Source: Streptomyces sp. NBC_01750 (lineage in GTDB: Bacteria; Actinomycetota; Actinomycetes; Streptomycetales; Streptomycetaceae). From it: a DNA stretch of 64,000 bases. The DNA is taken from contig NZ_CP109137.1 in NCBI RefSeq assembly GCF_035918095.1, positions 7,194,001 to 7,258,000 of the forward strand, given 5' to 3'. Every line of letters starts with the position of its first letter. Positions within the stretch are counted from its first letter, which is position 1. Both the position numbers and the translations under genes were made by a program. The notes beneath the pieces were generated by a model that saw nothing but the letters and a program-made list of their open reading frames with translations, made no database searches and was not told the DNA's origin. Shown in pieces: positions 16,222 to 25,240 of the stretch.

Positions 16222-17220
16222 ATGCGTACCACCCGCACGGCAGCAGCCCTGCTCGCCACGTGTGCCCTGGTCGTCGTCGCAGGATGCAGCAGCTCCGGCG
16301 GCAAAGAGGCGAAGGACAGCCCCTCCAAGGGCGGCGGAGGCGGCGAGCCCGCCACCACCGGCCGGCTCAAGATCGCCATGGTGACCCACTCCGGCGAGGG
16401 CGACACCTTCTGGGACATCGTCCAGAGCGGCGCCAAGGTCGCGGCCCGCAAGGACAACGTCGAGTTCCTCTACGCCGCCAACAAGGAGGGCAAGGAGCAG
16501 GCCCAGCTCGTCCAGACCTACATCGACCAGAAGGTCGACGGCATCGTCGTCACCCTCGCCAAGCCGGAGGCGGTCAAGGAGGTCGTCAAGAAGGCCGTCG
16601 CGGCAGGCATACCCGTCGTCACGATCAACTCCGGCGCCGAGTTCTCCAAGGAGATCGGCGCGCTCAGCCACATCGGCCAGGACGAGTCCGTGGCCGGCGA
16701 GGCCGTCGGCGAGGAGCTCAACAAGCGCGGCAAGAAGAAGGCGATCTGCGTCATCCACGAGCAGGGAAATGTCTCGCTCGAGGCCCGCTGCGCAGGAGTG
16801 AAGAAGACCTTCAAGGGCACCGTCGAGAACCTCAACGTCGAAGGCACCAATATGCCCGCCTCCACCTCCTCCATCGAGGCGAAGCTGCAGAGTGCCAAGG
16901 GCATCGACGCGGTCGTCACGCTCGGCGCTCCGTTCGCCGCCGCATCCGTGAAGGCCAAGGAGGGCGCGGGCTCCAGCGCCGAGGTCAACACCTTTGACCT
17001 CAACGCCGAAGTGGTCAAGCAGCTCAAGGCCAAGCAGATCGGCTTCGCCGTCGACCAGCAGCCCTACCTCCAGGGCTACCTCGCCATCGACGAACTGTGG
17101 CTCAACAAGACCAACGGCAATGTGATCGGCGGCGGCAAGCCGATCCTCACCGGTCCCGCCCTCGTCACCGAGAAGGACGTGCCGGCCCTGGAGAAGCTGA
17201 CCGCCGACGGCACCCGATGA
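16222..17220 (+). CDS. Sugar-binding lipoprotein of an ABC importer (first paralogue)
   Basis: A 332-residue substrate-binding protein of the ribose/xylose-type periplasmic-binding family. A lipoprotein signal ends in VVVAGC with Cys near residue 22, followed by a Gly/Ser/Lys linker. Core motifs include IAMVTHSGEGDTFWDIVQSG, QKVDGIVVTLAKPEAV, GIPVVTINSGAE and FAVDQQPYLQGYLAID. It should be anchored to the outer face of the membrane and deliver a sugar to the permease encoded downstream. A near-twin follows at 17349. The ligand is unknown. Confidence 0.92.
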   Translation: MRTTRTAAALLATCALVVVAGCSSSGGKEAKDSPSKGGGGGEPATTGRLKIAMVTHSGEGDTFWDIVQSGAKVAARKDNVEFLYAANKEGKEQAQLVQTYIDQKVDGIVVTLAKPEAVKEVVKKAVAAGIPVVTINSGAEFSKEIGALSHIGQDESVAGEAVGEELNKRGKKKAICVIHEQGNVSLEARCAGVKKTFKGTVENLNVEGTNMPASTSSIEAKLQSAKGIDAVVTLGAPFAAASVKAKEGAGSSAEVNTFDLNAEVVKQLKAKQIGFAVDQQPYLQGYLAIDELWLNKTNGNVIGGGKPILTGPALVTEKDVPALEKLTADGTR

Positions 17221-17274
17221 CCTACCCGGCATACCCGATGCCCACCCTCCGACCTGCTGTGACACATACTTGGG

Positions 17275-17306
17275 CGGCCGGGGCGCGTCATCACGCCGCC
17301 CGGCCG
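17275..17306 (+). terminator. Intergenic hairpin between the two binding-protein genes
   Basis: CGGCCGGG (17275-17282) pairs with CCCGGCCG (17299-17306), with an inner GCG/CGC extension and a small bulge. It may partly terminate or stabilise the first message, raising the amount of the first binding protein over the rest of the operon. Confidence 0.5.
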
Positions 17307-17348
17307 CACCGAGAATCACAGCGAGTACGGCAAGAAGGGCACGGCGTC

Positions 17349-18362
17349 GTGGCTAGGGCAAGGACAGGGGTACGCGCGCTCGGCGCGGTGCTGGCGGCGG
17401 TACTCGGAGCCTCCCTCGCGGGATGCAGCAGCACCGGCGGCAAGCGTGCGGAGGACGCCCGCAAGGCACAGGCCGCCGCCGGCAAGTCCGCGGTGACCAC
17501 CCCTCGCTGGACCTTCGCCATGGTGACCCACTCCGGTGACGGCGACACCTTCTGGGACATCGTCCAGAACGGCGCCGAGCAGGCCGCCGTCAAGGACAAC
17601 ATCAACTTCCTCTACTCGCACAACGACGAGGGCCAGCAGCAGGCCCAGCTCGTCCAGGCGGCCATCGACAAGAAGGTCGACGGCCTGATCGTCTCGCTCG
17701 CCAAGCCCGACGCGATGAAGGACGTCATCGTCAAGGCCGAGAAGGCCGGCATCCCGGTGATCACCGTCAACTCGGGCTCCGAACAGTCCAAGGCGTACGG
17801 CGCACTCACCCATATCGGCCAGGACGAGACGATCGCCGGCGAGGCCGTCGGCGACGAGCTCGACAAGCGCGGCAAGAAGAAGGCCCTGTGCGTGCTGCAC
17901 GAACAGGGCAATGTCGGCCATGAGCAGCGCTGCGCCGGAGCGAAGAAGGCCTTCGGCGGCCGGCTCCAGAACCTGTACGTCGACGGCACCAACATGCCCG
18001 ACGTCCAGGCGTCCATCGAGGCGAAGCTCCAGGCGGACCCCTCCATCGACTCCGTCGTCACCCTCGGCGCGCCGTTCGCGGATGCCGCCGTCCAGGCCAG
18101 GAAGACCGCGGAGAGCAAGGCCGAGGTCGACACCTTCGACCTCAACGCCAAGGTCGCCACCGCTCTGACGGCCGGCACGCTCGGCTTCGCCGTCGACCAG
18201 CAGCCGTACCTCCAGGGGTACGAGGCCGTGGATCTGCTGTGGCTCTACAAGTACAACGCCGATGTCCTGGGGGGCGGGCGGCCCGTCCTCACCGGACCGC
18301 AGATCATCACCAAGAACGACGCCGCCGAGCTTCAGGAATACACGGAGCGGGGGACCCGATGA
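17349..18362 (+). CDS. Sugar-binding lipoprotein of an ABC importer (second paralogue)
   Basis: A 337-residue paralogue of the preceding protein. The signal ends in GASLAGC. It shares MVTHSG-GDTFWDIVQ-GA, THIGQDE-IAGEAVG-EL-KRGKKKA, LHEQGNV, GTNMP, SIEAKLQ and FAVDQQPYLQGY with its neighbour, while the binding-pocket surroundings differ (FLYSHNDEGQQQ against FLYAANKEGKEQ). GTG 17349 is taken as the start; the ribosome site AAGAAGGG is about 11 nt away. Its stop overlaps the permease start (ATGA). Two binding proteins serving one permease suggest two related ligands or a split between affinity classes. Confidence 0.92.
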   Translation: MARARTGVRALGAVLAAVLGASLAGCSSTGGKRAEDARKAQAAAGKSAVTTPRWTFAMVTHSGDGDTFWDIVQNGAEQAAVKDNINFLYSHNDEGQQQAQLVQAAIDKKVDGLIVSLAKPDAMKDVIVKAEKAGIPVITVNSGSEQSKAYGALTHIGQDETIAGEAVGDELDKRGKKKALCVLHEQGNVGHEQRCAGAKKAFGGRLQNLYVDGTNMPDVQASIEAKLQADPSIDSVVTLGAPFADAAVQARKTAESKAEVDTFDLNAKVATALTAGTLGFAVDQQPYLQGYEAVDLLWLYKYNADVLGGGRPVLTGPQIITKNDAAELQEYTERGTR

Positions 18363-19423
18363 GCGCTACCGCACCAACTGCCACACCGGACAGGACACCG
18401 GACAAGACCGACGAGCGGCTGCTGCGCACCTCGCCGCTGCGCAAGCTGCTGGGCCGGCCCGAGCTGGGCTCGGTCGTCGGCGCCGTGGCGGTCTTCATCT
18501 TCTTCTCGTTCGTCGCCGACTCGTTCCTGCGGGCGTCCAGCCTCTCCACCGTGCTGTACGCGGCCTCGACCCTCGGCATCATGGCCGTACCGGTCGCGCT
18601 GCTGATGATCGGCGGCGAGTTCGATCTCTCGGCCGGCGTCCTGGTGACCAGCTCCGCGCTGGTCTCCTCGATGTTCAGCTACCAGATGACGGCGAACGTC
18701 TGGGTCGGCGTATTCGTCTCACTGCTCGTCACGCTCGCCGTCGGGGTCTTCAACGGCTTCATGCTGACCCGTACGAAACTGCCCAGCTTCATCATCACGC
18801 TCGGTACGTTCCTGATGCTGACCGGCCTCAACCTCGGCTTCACCAAGCTGATCAGCGGCACGGTCTCGACGAAGTCCATCGCCGACATGGAGGGCTTCGA
18901 GTCGGCCAAGAAGCTCTTCGCCTCACAGCTCACCCTCGGTGACGTCACGCTGAAGGTGACCATCCTGTGGTGGTTCGTGCTGGTGGCGCTGGCCACCTGG
19001 ATCCTGCTGCGTACCCGCTTCGGCAACTGGGTCTTCGCGGTCGGCGGCGGTGCCGACGCGGCCCGCGCGGTCGGTGTCCCGGTCAACCGGACCAAGATCG
19101 GCCTCTATATGGGCGTCGCCTTCGCCGCCTGGGTCTCCGGCCAGCATCTCCTCTTCTCGTTCGATGTGGTGCAGTCCGGCGAGGGCGTCGGCAATGAGCT
19201 GACGTACATCATTGCGGCCGTCATCGGAGGCTGTCTGATCACCGGCGGCTACGGCTCGGCGATCGGCTCCGCGGTCGGCGCGTTCATCTTCGGCATGACC
19301 AGCAAGGGCATCGTGTACGCGGAGTGGAACCCGGACTGGTTCAAGTTCTTCCTCGGAGCGATGCTCCTTCTGGCCACCCTGCTCAACGCATGGGTCCGCA
19401 AGCGTGCGGAGGCAAGCAAATGA
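18359..19423 (+). CDS. Sugar ABC transporter permease (RbsC/XylH-like)
   Basis: A 354-residue permease with about eight to ten membrane helices. The family markers are [20 protein letters not shown] after the second helix, the helix pair around [20 protein letters not shown], and the cytoplasmic ATPase-contact loop [20 protein letters not shown]. An Asp-rich 25-residue tail precedes the first helix. The start overlaps the stop of the second lipoprotein gene and its own stop overlaps the ATPase start (both ATGA), so the three are translationally coupled. It forms the channel, probably as a homodimer. Confidence 0.92.
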   Translation: MSATAPTATPDRTPDKTDERLLRTSPLRKLLGRPELGSVVGAVAVFIFFSFVADSFLRASSLSTVLYAASTLGIMAVPVALLMIGGEFDLSAGVLVTSSALVSSMFSYQMTANVWVGVFVSLLVTLAVGVFNGFMLTRTKLPSFIITLGTFLMLTGLNLGFTKLISGTVSTKSIADMEGFESAKKLFASQLTLGDVTLKVTILWWFVLVALATWILLRTRFGNWVFAVGGGADAARAVGVPVNRTKIGLYMGVAFAAWVSGQHLLFSFDVVQSGEGVGNELTYIIAAVIGGCLITGGYGSAIGSAVGAFIFGMTSKGIVYAEWNPDWFKFFLGAMLLLATLLNAWVRKRAEASK

Positions 19424-20247
19424 CGGCCCTCGTCGAGCTCGACAACGTCAGTAAGTACTACGGCAATATCCGTGCGCTGGAAGGCGTCTCGCTCGAGGTC
19501 CACGCCGGGGAGATCTCCTGTGTGCTCGGCGACAACGGCGCCGGCAAGTCCACCCTGATCAAGATCATCGCGGGTCTGCACCGGCACGACGCGGGCACCT
19601 TCCTGATCGAGGGGGAGCAGGCGAGCCTGGCCAGCCCGCGCGAAGCCCTCGACCGTGGCATCGCCACGGTCTACCAGGACCTCGCCGTCGTACCGCTGAT
19701 GCCGGTCTGGCGGAACTTCTTCCTCGGCTCCGAGCCGACCAAGGGCGCGGGCCCCTTCAAGCGTCTCGACGTCGAGCTGATGCGTGAGACGACCCGCTCC
19801 GAGCTGCTGCGCATGGGCATCGACCTGCGCGATGTCGACCAGCCCATCGGGACGCTCTCCGGCGGTGAGCGCCAGTGCGTGGCGATCGCCCGGGCTGTCT
19901 ACTTCGGCGCGAAGGTCCTGGTCCTGGACGAGCCGACCGCCGCGCTCGGCGTCAAGCAGTCCGGCGTCGTACTGAAGTATGTGGCGGCGGCACGCGACGC
20001 CGGTCTGGGCGTCGTGCTGATCACCCACAACCCGCACCATGCCTATCTGGTCGGCGACCGCTTCGTACTGCTCAAGCGCGGCACCATGTCCGCAGCCCAC
20101 ACCAAGGACTCGGTCACCCTCGACGAGCTCACCCGGCAGATGGCGGGCGGCAGCGAGCTCGAGGACCTCCGCCATGAGCTGGAGCGGGCGCCGACACCCA
20201 CCCACCTCGGCGGCCATCCGGTGAAGGACGAGCCCCCCACCGCGTAG
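19420..20247 (+). CDS. Sugar ABC transporter ATPase (single-domain, FrcA-like)
   Basis: A 275-residue ATPase. Walker A is GDNGAGKST, the Q-loop is in [10 protein letters not shown], the signature is [12 protein letters not shown], Walker B is [12 protein letters not shown] and the switch histidine is in [17 protein letters not shown]. Ribose-type importers usually carry a double ATPase (about 500 residues); this one has a single cassette, as in fructose importers of the FrcA type, and must work as a homodimer. It ends the coupled transporter genes. A 358-nt repeat-rich gap follows before the ROK kinase. Confidence 0.92.
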   Translation: MTALVELDNVSKYYGNIRALEGVSLEVHAGEISCVLGDNGAGKSTLIKIIAGLHRHDAGTFLIEGEQASLASPREALDRGIATVYQDLAVVPLMPVWRNFFLGSEPTKGAGPFKRLDVELMRETTRSELLRMGIDLRDVDQPIGTLSGGERQCVAIARAVYFGAKVLVLDEPTAALGVKQSGVVLKYVAAARDAGLGVVLITHNPHHAYLVGDRFVLLKRGTMSAAHTKDSVTLDELTRQMAGGSELEDLRHELERAPTPTHLGGHPVKDEPPTA

Positions 20248-20605
20248 TGCCCGCGGCAGGCCCGCTCCCCATCTCACCCCTGTCCGTGGGGCGCGGCCCG
20301 CGAGTCCCGCGCCTCGAACGCCGGCGAGGCTGGTTTTCGGGGCTCCGTCCCGGGCCCCGCTCCTCGATCGCCGGGGGTCTCGAGAAATCGACCCTGACCG
20401 GCGATTGAGGACACGCTGGAAGGATGTATCCGGAGGTCCGCGGGCTTGTCCCCGGTTCGGGAAGGGGCGGGTAGCGGGACTCGCCCCGCTCCGCGGCCAC
20501 CTAACCGGAGCCGCACCCCGACCCGCCGGATGGCAGAATCGGGCCCGGTGGGCGCCGCCCACCCCGGGCCGTGACACCACCCGGCCCCCGACACTCCGCA
20601 GGGAC
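20248..20605. other. 358-nt intergenic region with repeat elements and a strong hairpin
   Basis: Contains two degenerate copies of the CGCCTCAATCGCCGGCGGGG-type element (20309-20331 and about 20360-20378), one copy of the dispersed 17-nt element (20396-20412), and a long GC hairpin at about 20540-20571 (arms around GGTGGGC-GCC-GCCCACC). These can end transporter transcription; a separate promoter for the ROK gene was not identified. Confidence 0.55.
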
Positions 20606-21766
20606 ATGAGCACGTACCGCGACTTCGCCCACCGAGGCTCCGCCCGCGCCACCGTCCTGAAGACCGTCGGCACCCGCGAGCGGCGCTCTCATCTCACCGC
20701 GCCCCGCGTTCCCACGGTCGGCATCGACATCGGCGGTACGAAGGTGATGGCGGGTGTCGTCGACGCCGACGGGGTCATCCTGGAGAAGATCCGCACCGAG
20801 ACGCCGGACAAGTCCAAGAGCCCCAAGGTTGTCGAGGACACCATCTGCGAGCTGGTACTCGATCTCTCCGACCGTCACGATGTGCACGCCGTGGGTATCG
20901 GCGCGGCCGGCTGGGTCGACGCCGACCGCTCCAAAGTCCTATTCGCGCCCCATCTGGCCTGGCGCAACGAGCCCCTGCGTGACGCCGTCGCGGCCCGGCT
21001 CGCCGTGCCCGTACTGGTCGACAACGACGCCAACACCGCCGCCTGGGCGGAGTGGCGCTTCGGCGCGGGCCGTGGCGAGGACCATCTGGTGATGATCACC
21101 CTCGGTACCGGCATCGGCGGCGCGATCCTCGAGGACGGCCAGGTCAAGCGCGGCAAGTACGGAGTCGCGGGTGAGTTCGGTCATATGCAGGTCGTGCCCG
21201 GCGGACACCGCTGCCCCTGCGGCAACCGCGGCTGCTGGGAGCAGTACAGCTCCGGCAACGCGCTGGTGAGGGAGGCCCGCGAGCTGGCCGCCGCCGACTC
21301 CCCGGTCGCGCACAGTCTCATCGAGCGCGTCGGCGGCAACATTCACGAGATCACAGGCCCGCTCATCACCGAACTCGCCCGCGAGGGCGATGCCATGTGC
21401 ATCGAGCTCTTCCAGGACATCGGGCAGTGGCTCGGCGTCGGCATCGCCAATCTCGCCGCCGCACTCGACCCCTCCTGCTTCGTCATCGGAGGCGGTGTCA
21501 GCGCCGCCGACGACCTGCTCATCGGGCCCGCCCGCGACGCCTTCCGCCGGAATCTCACCGGCCGCGGCTACCGCCCGGAGGCCCGAATCGCCAAAGCCCA
21601 GCTCGGCCCCGAGGCGGGTATGGTCGGCGCGGCCGACCTCGCGCGGCTCGTGGCGCGCCGCTTCCGCCGGGCCAACCGGCGCCGTGTGGAGCGCCATGAG
21701 CGGTACGAGCGCTATGCGCAGGCCATCCGTAACTCCAGCACCACCCGCCCCACCCAGGAACCGTAG
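20606..21766 (+). CDS. ROK-family sugar kinase
   Basis: A 386-residue kinase of the repressor/ORF/kinase family without a DNA-binding domain, so an enzyme. The phosphate loop is GIDIGGTKVMAGVVD (about 43-57), the catalytic aspartate is in VDNDANTAAWAE, and the zinc site is the GH-x-CPCGNRGCWEQYSSG segment. A LGTGIGGAI motif and GGGVS complete the fold. Start ATG 20606 has GGGA close before it, and a 40-residue basic N-terminal extension precedes the kinase core. It likely phosphorylates the sugar brought in by the transporter; glucokinase-like activity is the default for the family, but the sugar is not shown. Confidence 0.9.
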   Translation: MSTYRDFAHRGSARATVLKTVGTRERRSHLTAPRVPTVGIDIGGTKVMAGVVDADGVILEKIRTETPDKSKSPKVVEDTICELVLDLSDRHDVHAVGIGAAGWVDADRSKVLFAPHLAWRNEPLRDAVAARLAVPVLVDNDANTAAWAEWRFGAGRGEDHLVMITLGTGIGGAILEDGQVKRGKYGVAGEFGHMQVVPGGHRCPCGNRGCWEQYSSGNALVREARELAAADSPVAHSLIERVGGNIHEITGPLITELAREGDAMCIELFQDIGQWLGVGIANLAAALDPSCFVIGGGVSAADDLLIGPARDAFRRNLTGRGYRPEARIAKAQLGPEAGMVGAADLARLVARRFRRANRRRVERHERYERYAQAIRNSSTTRPTQEP

Positions 21767-21768
21767 CC

Positions 21769-22347
21769 ATGACCGTGCCCCGACAGTCCACGTCTCCGGA
21801 CGAGAACGCCCACCCTCCCGAGGACCGGCGCCACAGGCTCCGTCGCCGCTGGCTGACGGCGATCATCATCGTGCTGCTCGTCGGCGTCCCGGCCGGCTAT
21901 CTGGTGATCTCCGCCGAGCAGAGCCGCGACAGCGGCCGGGACAAGGAGGCCGAGTCCTCGGCCACCAGCCTGCGGGAGACCTGGCCCTCCCAGACGAAGC
22001 GCCGCGTCTTCGAGGTGCCGATCCCGCCGAAGTCCACGGACGTGGCCTACTACGAGACGAGCAACTGGAAGACCAGCCGGCTGTTCGCGCAGTTCCGCAC
22101 CACCTCCGCCGGGCTCGACCTGTTCCTGGAGGGCGTCGGGACGAGCCGCGCCAAGCTCCACGCGGGCGCGGTCACCATCAGCGCGCGCGACGCCGAGACG
22201 GCCGGTTGGGACTTCAGCGCCGGGCACGCCGACTGGGTGGGCACCAGCCACCCGCAGAAGGACCCGCGGCCCACCCAGGACATCACCGTCGACCTGACCG
22301 ATACGGCCCGCCCCAAGGTGTACGTCGTATCGACAGCGACCCCCTGA
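21769..22347 (+). CDS. Membrane-anchored extracytoplasmic protein, unknown function
   Basis: A 192-residue protein that starts 2 nt after the ROK kinase stop, so it is co-transcribed. A basic cytoplasmic tail (residues 1-28) leads into one helix (LTAIIIVLLVGVPAGYLVI, about 30-48) and an outer domain of about 140 residues containing YYETSNWKTSRLFAQFRTT and a C-terminal HPQKDPRPTQDITVDLTD. I do not recognise a family. Its place beside the sugar kinase suggests a cell-surface role in the same pathway, but nothing in the sequence proves it. Confidence 0.75.
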   Translation: MTVPRQSTSPDENAHPPEDRRHRLRRRWLTAIIIVLLVGVPAGYLVISAEQSRDSGRDKEAESSATSLRETWPSQTKRRVFEVPIPPKSTDVAYYETSNWKTSRLFAQFRTTSAGLDLFLEGVGTSRAKLHAGAVTISARDAETAGWDFSAGHADWVGTSHPQKDPRPTQDITVDLTDTARPKVYVVSTATP

Positions 22348-22370
22348 CCGCACGACGAACCATTACTGGA

Positions 22371-22383
22371 TAGCGTGGAGAGG
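22371..22383 (+). promoter_or_regulatory. -10 element of a probable leaderless pcaL message
   Basis: TAGCGT (22371-22376) lies 7 nt before the GTG at 22384. It supports this start over the GTG at 22375. Confidence 0.4.
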
Positions 22384-23670
22384 GTGAGTGAGACGCAGAC
22401 GCCCCCGAAGACCCTGCAGTACCGGATCGACGGTCCCGACGACGCCCCCGTGCTCATCCTCGGCCCCTCTCTGGGCACCACCTGGCACATGTGGGACCGG
22501 CAGATAGCCGACCTCTCCAGCCGGTGGCGGGTGTTCCGCTTCGATCTGCCCGGCCACGGCGGCGCGCCCGCCCATCCCGCCACCTCCGTCGCCGAGCTCG
22601 CCGACCGGCTGCTCGCGACGCTCGACGAGCTGGGCATCCAGCGCTTCGGTTACGCGGGCTGCTCCGTCGGTGGCGCGATCGGCATCGAACTGGCACTGCG
22701 CCACCCGCATCGGGTGGCATCCCTCGCGCTGGTCGCCGCGTCGCCCCGGTTCGGCACCGCCGACGAGTTCCGCCAGCGTGGCGTGATCGTCCGCACCAAC
22801 GGCCTCGACCCGGTGGCGCGCACCGCGCCCGAGCGCTGGTTCACCCAGGGCTTCGCCTCCGCCCAGCCCGCGATCGTCGAGTGGGCCGTGCAGATGGTCC
22901 GCACCACCGACCCCGGCTGCTATATCGCCGCCTGCGAGGCGCTCGCGGCCTTCGACGTCCGCGGCGAACTCGGTCTGGTCGGAGTCCCCACGCTGGTCCT
23001 GGTCGGCTCCGAGGACCAGGTCACCGGGCCCGCCGAGGCCCGCACGCTGGTCGCCGGGATTCCGGACGCCCGGCTCGCGCTGGTCCCGGGAGCCTCCCAC
23101 CTCGCCCCCGTCGAGCAGCCCGCCGCGGTCACCGATCTGCTCGAACGCCACTTCTCCACGGCGTGGCAGGACACGCTGTCGGCCATTCCGGTGCCGCCGG
23201 TCGTGCCCGCGGTCTCCGCACCCGTGGCACCCGTCGCCGAGATCGCCGCGGCCTCGCCCGAGCAGCCCCAGGCCGTGCGGACGGGGCGCCCCGATCCGTA
23301 CATCGCCGGGATGAAGGTGCGCCGCGAGGTTCTCGGCGACGCGCATGTGGACCGGGCGACGGCCGCGGCCGACGACTTCACCGGCGACTTCCAGGAGCTG
23401 ATCACCCGCTATGCCTGGGGCGAGGTCTGGACCCGCGAAGGCCTGGACAGACGCACCCGCAGCGTGGTGACGCTGACCGCACTGGTCGCGGGCGGACACC
23501 TGGACGAGCTGGCCTTCCACACCCGCGCCGCGCTGCGCAACGGACTGACCCCGGCCGAGATCCGGGAAGTCCTGATCCACGCGGCCGTGTACTGCGGCGT
23601 CCCCGCGGCGAATTCCGCCTTCAAGGTGGCGCAGGCCGTCATCCAGGAGGAGACCACCCCCAAGGCGTAG
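22384..23670 (+). CDS. pcaL: Fused 3-oxoadipate enol-lactonase / 4-carboxymuconolactone decarboxylase
   Basis: A 428-residue two-domain enzyme. Residues about 15-265 form an alpha/beta hydrolase (PcaD) with nucleophile S94 in GCSVGG, the acid in GSEDQV and His in ASHLAPVEQ. A Pro/Ala linker (about 270-295) leads to a carboxymuconolactone decarboxylase domain (PcaC, about 305-420: GMKVRREVLGDAHV, RSVVTLTALVAGGHLDELAF, EIREVLIHAAVYCGVPAAN). Such PcaL fusions are known in actinobacteria and catalyse two consecutive steps of the protocatechuate branch of the beta-ketoadipate pathway. No other pca gene is nearby, so either the pathway is split or the protein works on another lactone. Confidence 0.9.
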   Translation: MSETQTPPKTLQYRIDGPDDAPVLILGPSLGTTWHMWDRQIADLSSRWRVFRFDLPGHGGAPAHPATSVAELADRLLATLDELGIQRFGYAGCSVGGAIGIELALRHPHRVASLALVAASPRFGTADEFRQRGVIVRTNGLDPVARTAPERWFTQGFASAQPAIVEWAVQMVRTTDPGCYIAACEALAAFDVRGELGLVGVPTLVLVGSEDQVTGPAEARTLVAGIPDARLALVPGASHLAPVEQPAAVTDLLERHFSTAWQDTLSAIPVPPVVPAVSAPVAPVAEIAAASPEQPQAVRTGRPDPYIAGMKVRREVLGDAHVDRATAAADDFTGDFQELITRYAWGEVWTREGLDRRTRSVVTLTALVAGGHLDELAFHTRAALRNGLTPAEIREVLIHAAVYCGVPAANSAFKVAQAVIQEETTPKA

Positions 23671-23682
23671 CAGGATGGGTGC

Positions 23683-24315
23683 ATGAGGCTCACGAAGAAG
23701 ACGCATGCCTGCATCCGGCTCGAGAAGGACGGGCAGACGCTCGTCATCGATCCGGGCACCTTCAGCGAACAGGACGCGGCCGTCGGCGCGGACGTCATCC
23801 TGGTCACCCACGAGCACCTCGACCACTTCAACGAGGACCGGCTGCGCGCCGCCCTCGAGGCGAACCCGGCAGCCGGGATCTGGACCTTGCGGAGCGTCGC
23901 CGAGAAGATCTCGGCGGCCTTCCCGGGCCGCGTCCACACGGTCGGCCACGGCGACACCTTCAGCGCGGCCGGCTTCGACGTACAGGTCCACGGCGAGCTG
24001 CACGCCGTGATCCACCCCGACATTCCGAGGATCACCAATGTCGGCTATCTGGTCGACGGTTCGGTCTTCCACCCCGGTGACGCCCTCACCGTCCCGGACC
24101 ATCCGGTCGAGACACTGATGATCCCGGTGCAGGCCCCGTGGAACAAGATCTCCGAGGTCATCGACTACGTACGTGAGGTGAAGCCGCGACGCGCCATCGA
24201 CATCCACGACGCCCTGCTCACCGATCTGGCGCGGCCCATCTACGACAGTCAGATCGGCTCCCTGGGCGGCGCGGAACACGGCCGGCTGACCCCGGGCGAG
24301 GCGACCGATCTGTGA
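23683..24315 (+). CDS. Metallo-beta-lactamase-fold hydrolase (UPF0173/YtkL-like)
   Basis: A 210-residue metal-dependent hydrolase. The metal motif THEHLDHF (HxHxDH) lies near residue 45, a GHGD turn and a GYLVDGSVFHPGDAL strand-loop supply further ligands, and HDALLTDLARPIYDSQIG closes the protein. The short form is typical of YtkL/UlaG-type proteins whose substrates are unknown. Start ATG 12 nt after the pcaL stop, so it is probably in the same transcript. Confidence 0.85.
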   Translation: MRLTKKTHACIRLEKDGQTLVIDPGTFSEQDAAVGADVILVTHEHLDHFNEDRLRAALEANPAAGIWTLRSVAEKISAAFPGRVHTVGHGDTFSAAGFDVQVHGELHAVIHPDIPRITNVGYLVDGSVFHPGDALTVPDHPVETLMIPVQAPWNKISEVIDYVREVKPRRAIDIHDALLTDLARPIYDSQIGSLGGAEHGRLTPGEATDL

Positions 24316-24389
24316 GGGCCGCACCCCTGACTGCAACCCCCTGACTGTCACCCCTGAACGCCGCGCCGCCGGCTGTCATACCCCCCGGA

Positions 24390-24402
24390 TAGGCTGTCGG
24401 AC
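24390..24402 (+). promoter_or_regulatory. -10 element of a probable leaderless xthA message
   Basis: TAGGCT (24390-24395) is followed by 7 nt and the ATG at 24403. There is no ribosome site between. Confidence 0.5.
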
Positions 24403-25182
24403 ATGCGCATCGCCACCTGGAACGTCAACTCGATCACCGCTCGGCTGCCCCGGCTGCTGGCCTGGCTGGAGAGCAGCGGCACGGACGTGCTGTGCATCCA
24501 GGAGACCAAGTGCACCGAGGCGCAGTTCCCCGTCGAGGAGCTGCGAGAGCTCGGCTACGAGTCCGCGGTCAACGCCAACGGCAGGTGGAACGGCGTGGCG
24601 GTGGTCTCCCGGGCCGGCCTGGACGAGGTCGTCAGGGGCCTGCCCGGCGGACCGGACTACGAGGGCGTGCAGGAGCCGCGGGCGATCTCCGCGACCTGCG
24701 ACGGAGTCCGCGTCCAGTCGGTCTATGTGCCCAACGGCCGCGAGGTCGCCCACGATCACTACGCGTACAAGCTGCGCTGGCTGGAGGCGCTGAAGGCCTC
24801 GGTCGCCGAGGACGCGGCGGGCGGGCGCCCGTTCGCCGTCCTCGGCGACTTCAATATCGCACCGACCGACGAGGACGTCTGGGATCCGGCGCTCTTCGAG
24901 GGCGCCACGCATGTCACCCCGGCCGAGCGTGCGGCGCTCACCGGGCTGCGCGAGGCGGGGCTGTCCGATGTGATGCCCCGCCCGCTGAAGTACGACCGCC
25001 CCTACACCTACTGGGACTACCGCCAGCTGTGCTTCCCCAAGAACAAGGGCATGCGCATCGACCTGGTCTACGGCAACGAAGCCTTCACCAAAGCGGTCAA
25101 GGACAGCTATGTCGACCGCGAGGAGCGCAAGGGCAAGGGCGCCTCGGATCACGCACCTGTTGTTGTCGATCTGGACATCTGA
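24403..25182 (+). CDS. xthA: Exodeoxyribonuclease III
   Basis: A 259-residue Mg-dependent AP endonuclease / 3'-5' exonuclease for base-excision repair. It has the full set of EEP-family motifs: TWNVNSITAR at the start, CIQETKC with the metal-binding glutamate, YVPNGREV with the catalytic Tyr/Asn region, LGDFNIAPTDEDVW, KGMRIDLVYGN and the closing SDHAPVVVDLDI with the catalytic Asp-His. Length is normal for the family. Confidence 0.95.
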   Translation: MRIATWNVNSITARLPRLLAWLESSGTDVLCIQETKCTEAQFPVEELRELGYESAVNANGRWNGVAVVSRAGLDEVVRGLPGGPDYEGVQEPRAISATCDGVRVQSVYVPNGREVAHDHYAYKLRWLEALKASVAEDAAGGRPFAVLGDFNIAPTDEDVWDPALFEGATHVTPAERAALTGLREAGLSDVMPRPLKYDRPYTYWDYRQLCFPKNKGMRIDLVYGNEAFTKAVKDSYVDREERKGKGASDHAPVVVDLDI

Positions 25183-25240
25183 CGGAGGTTGACGCGCGCC
25201 CTGTGGTGCGTACGGCGGCGGGGATGCGAGGCTGAGTGGT

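Noticed and set aside
22363..24351. A very long open frame on the minus strand opposite pcaL and the metallo-beta-lactamase gene
   Set aside because: It is the antisense shadow of high-GC genes; the + strand products match known families over their full length and the minus product matches nothing.
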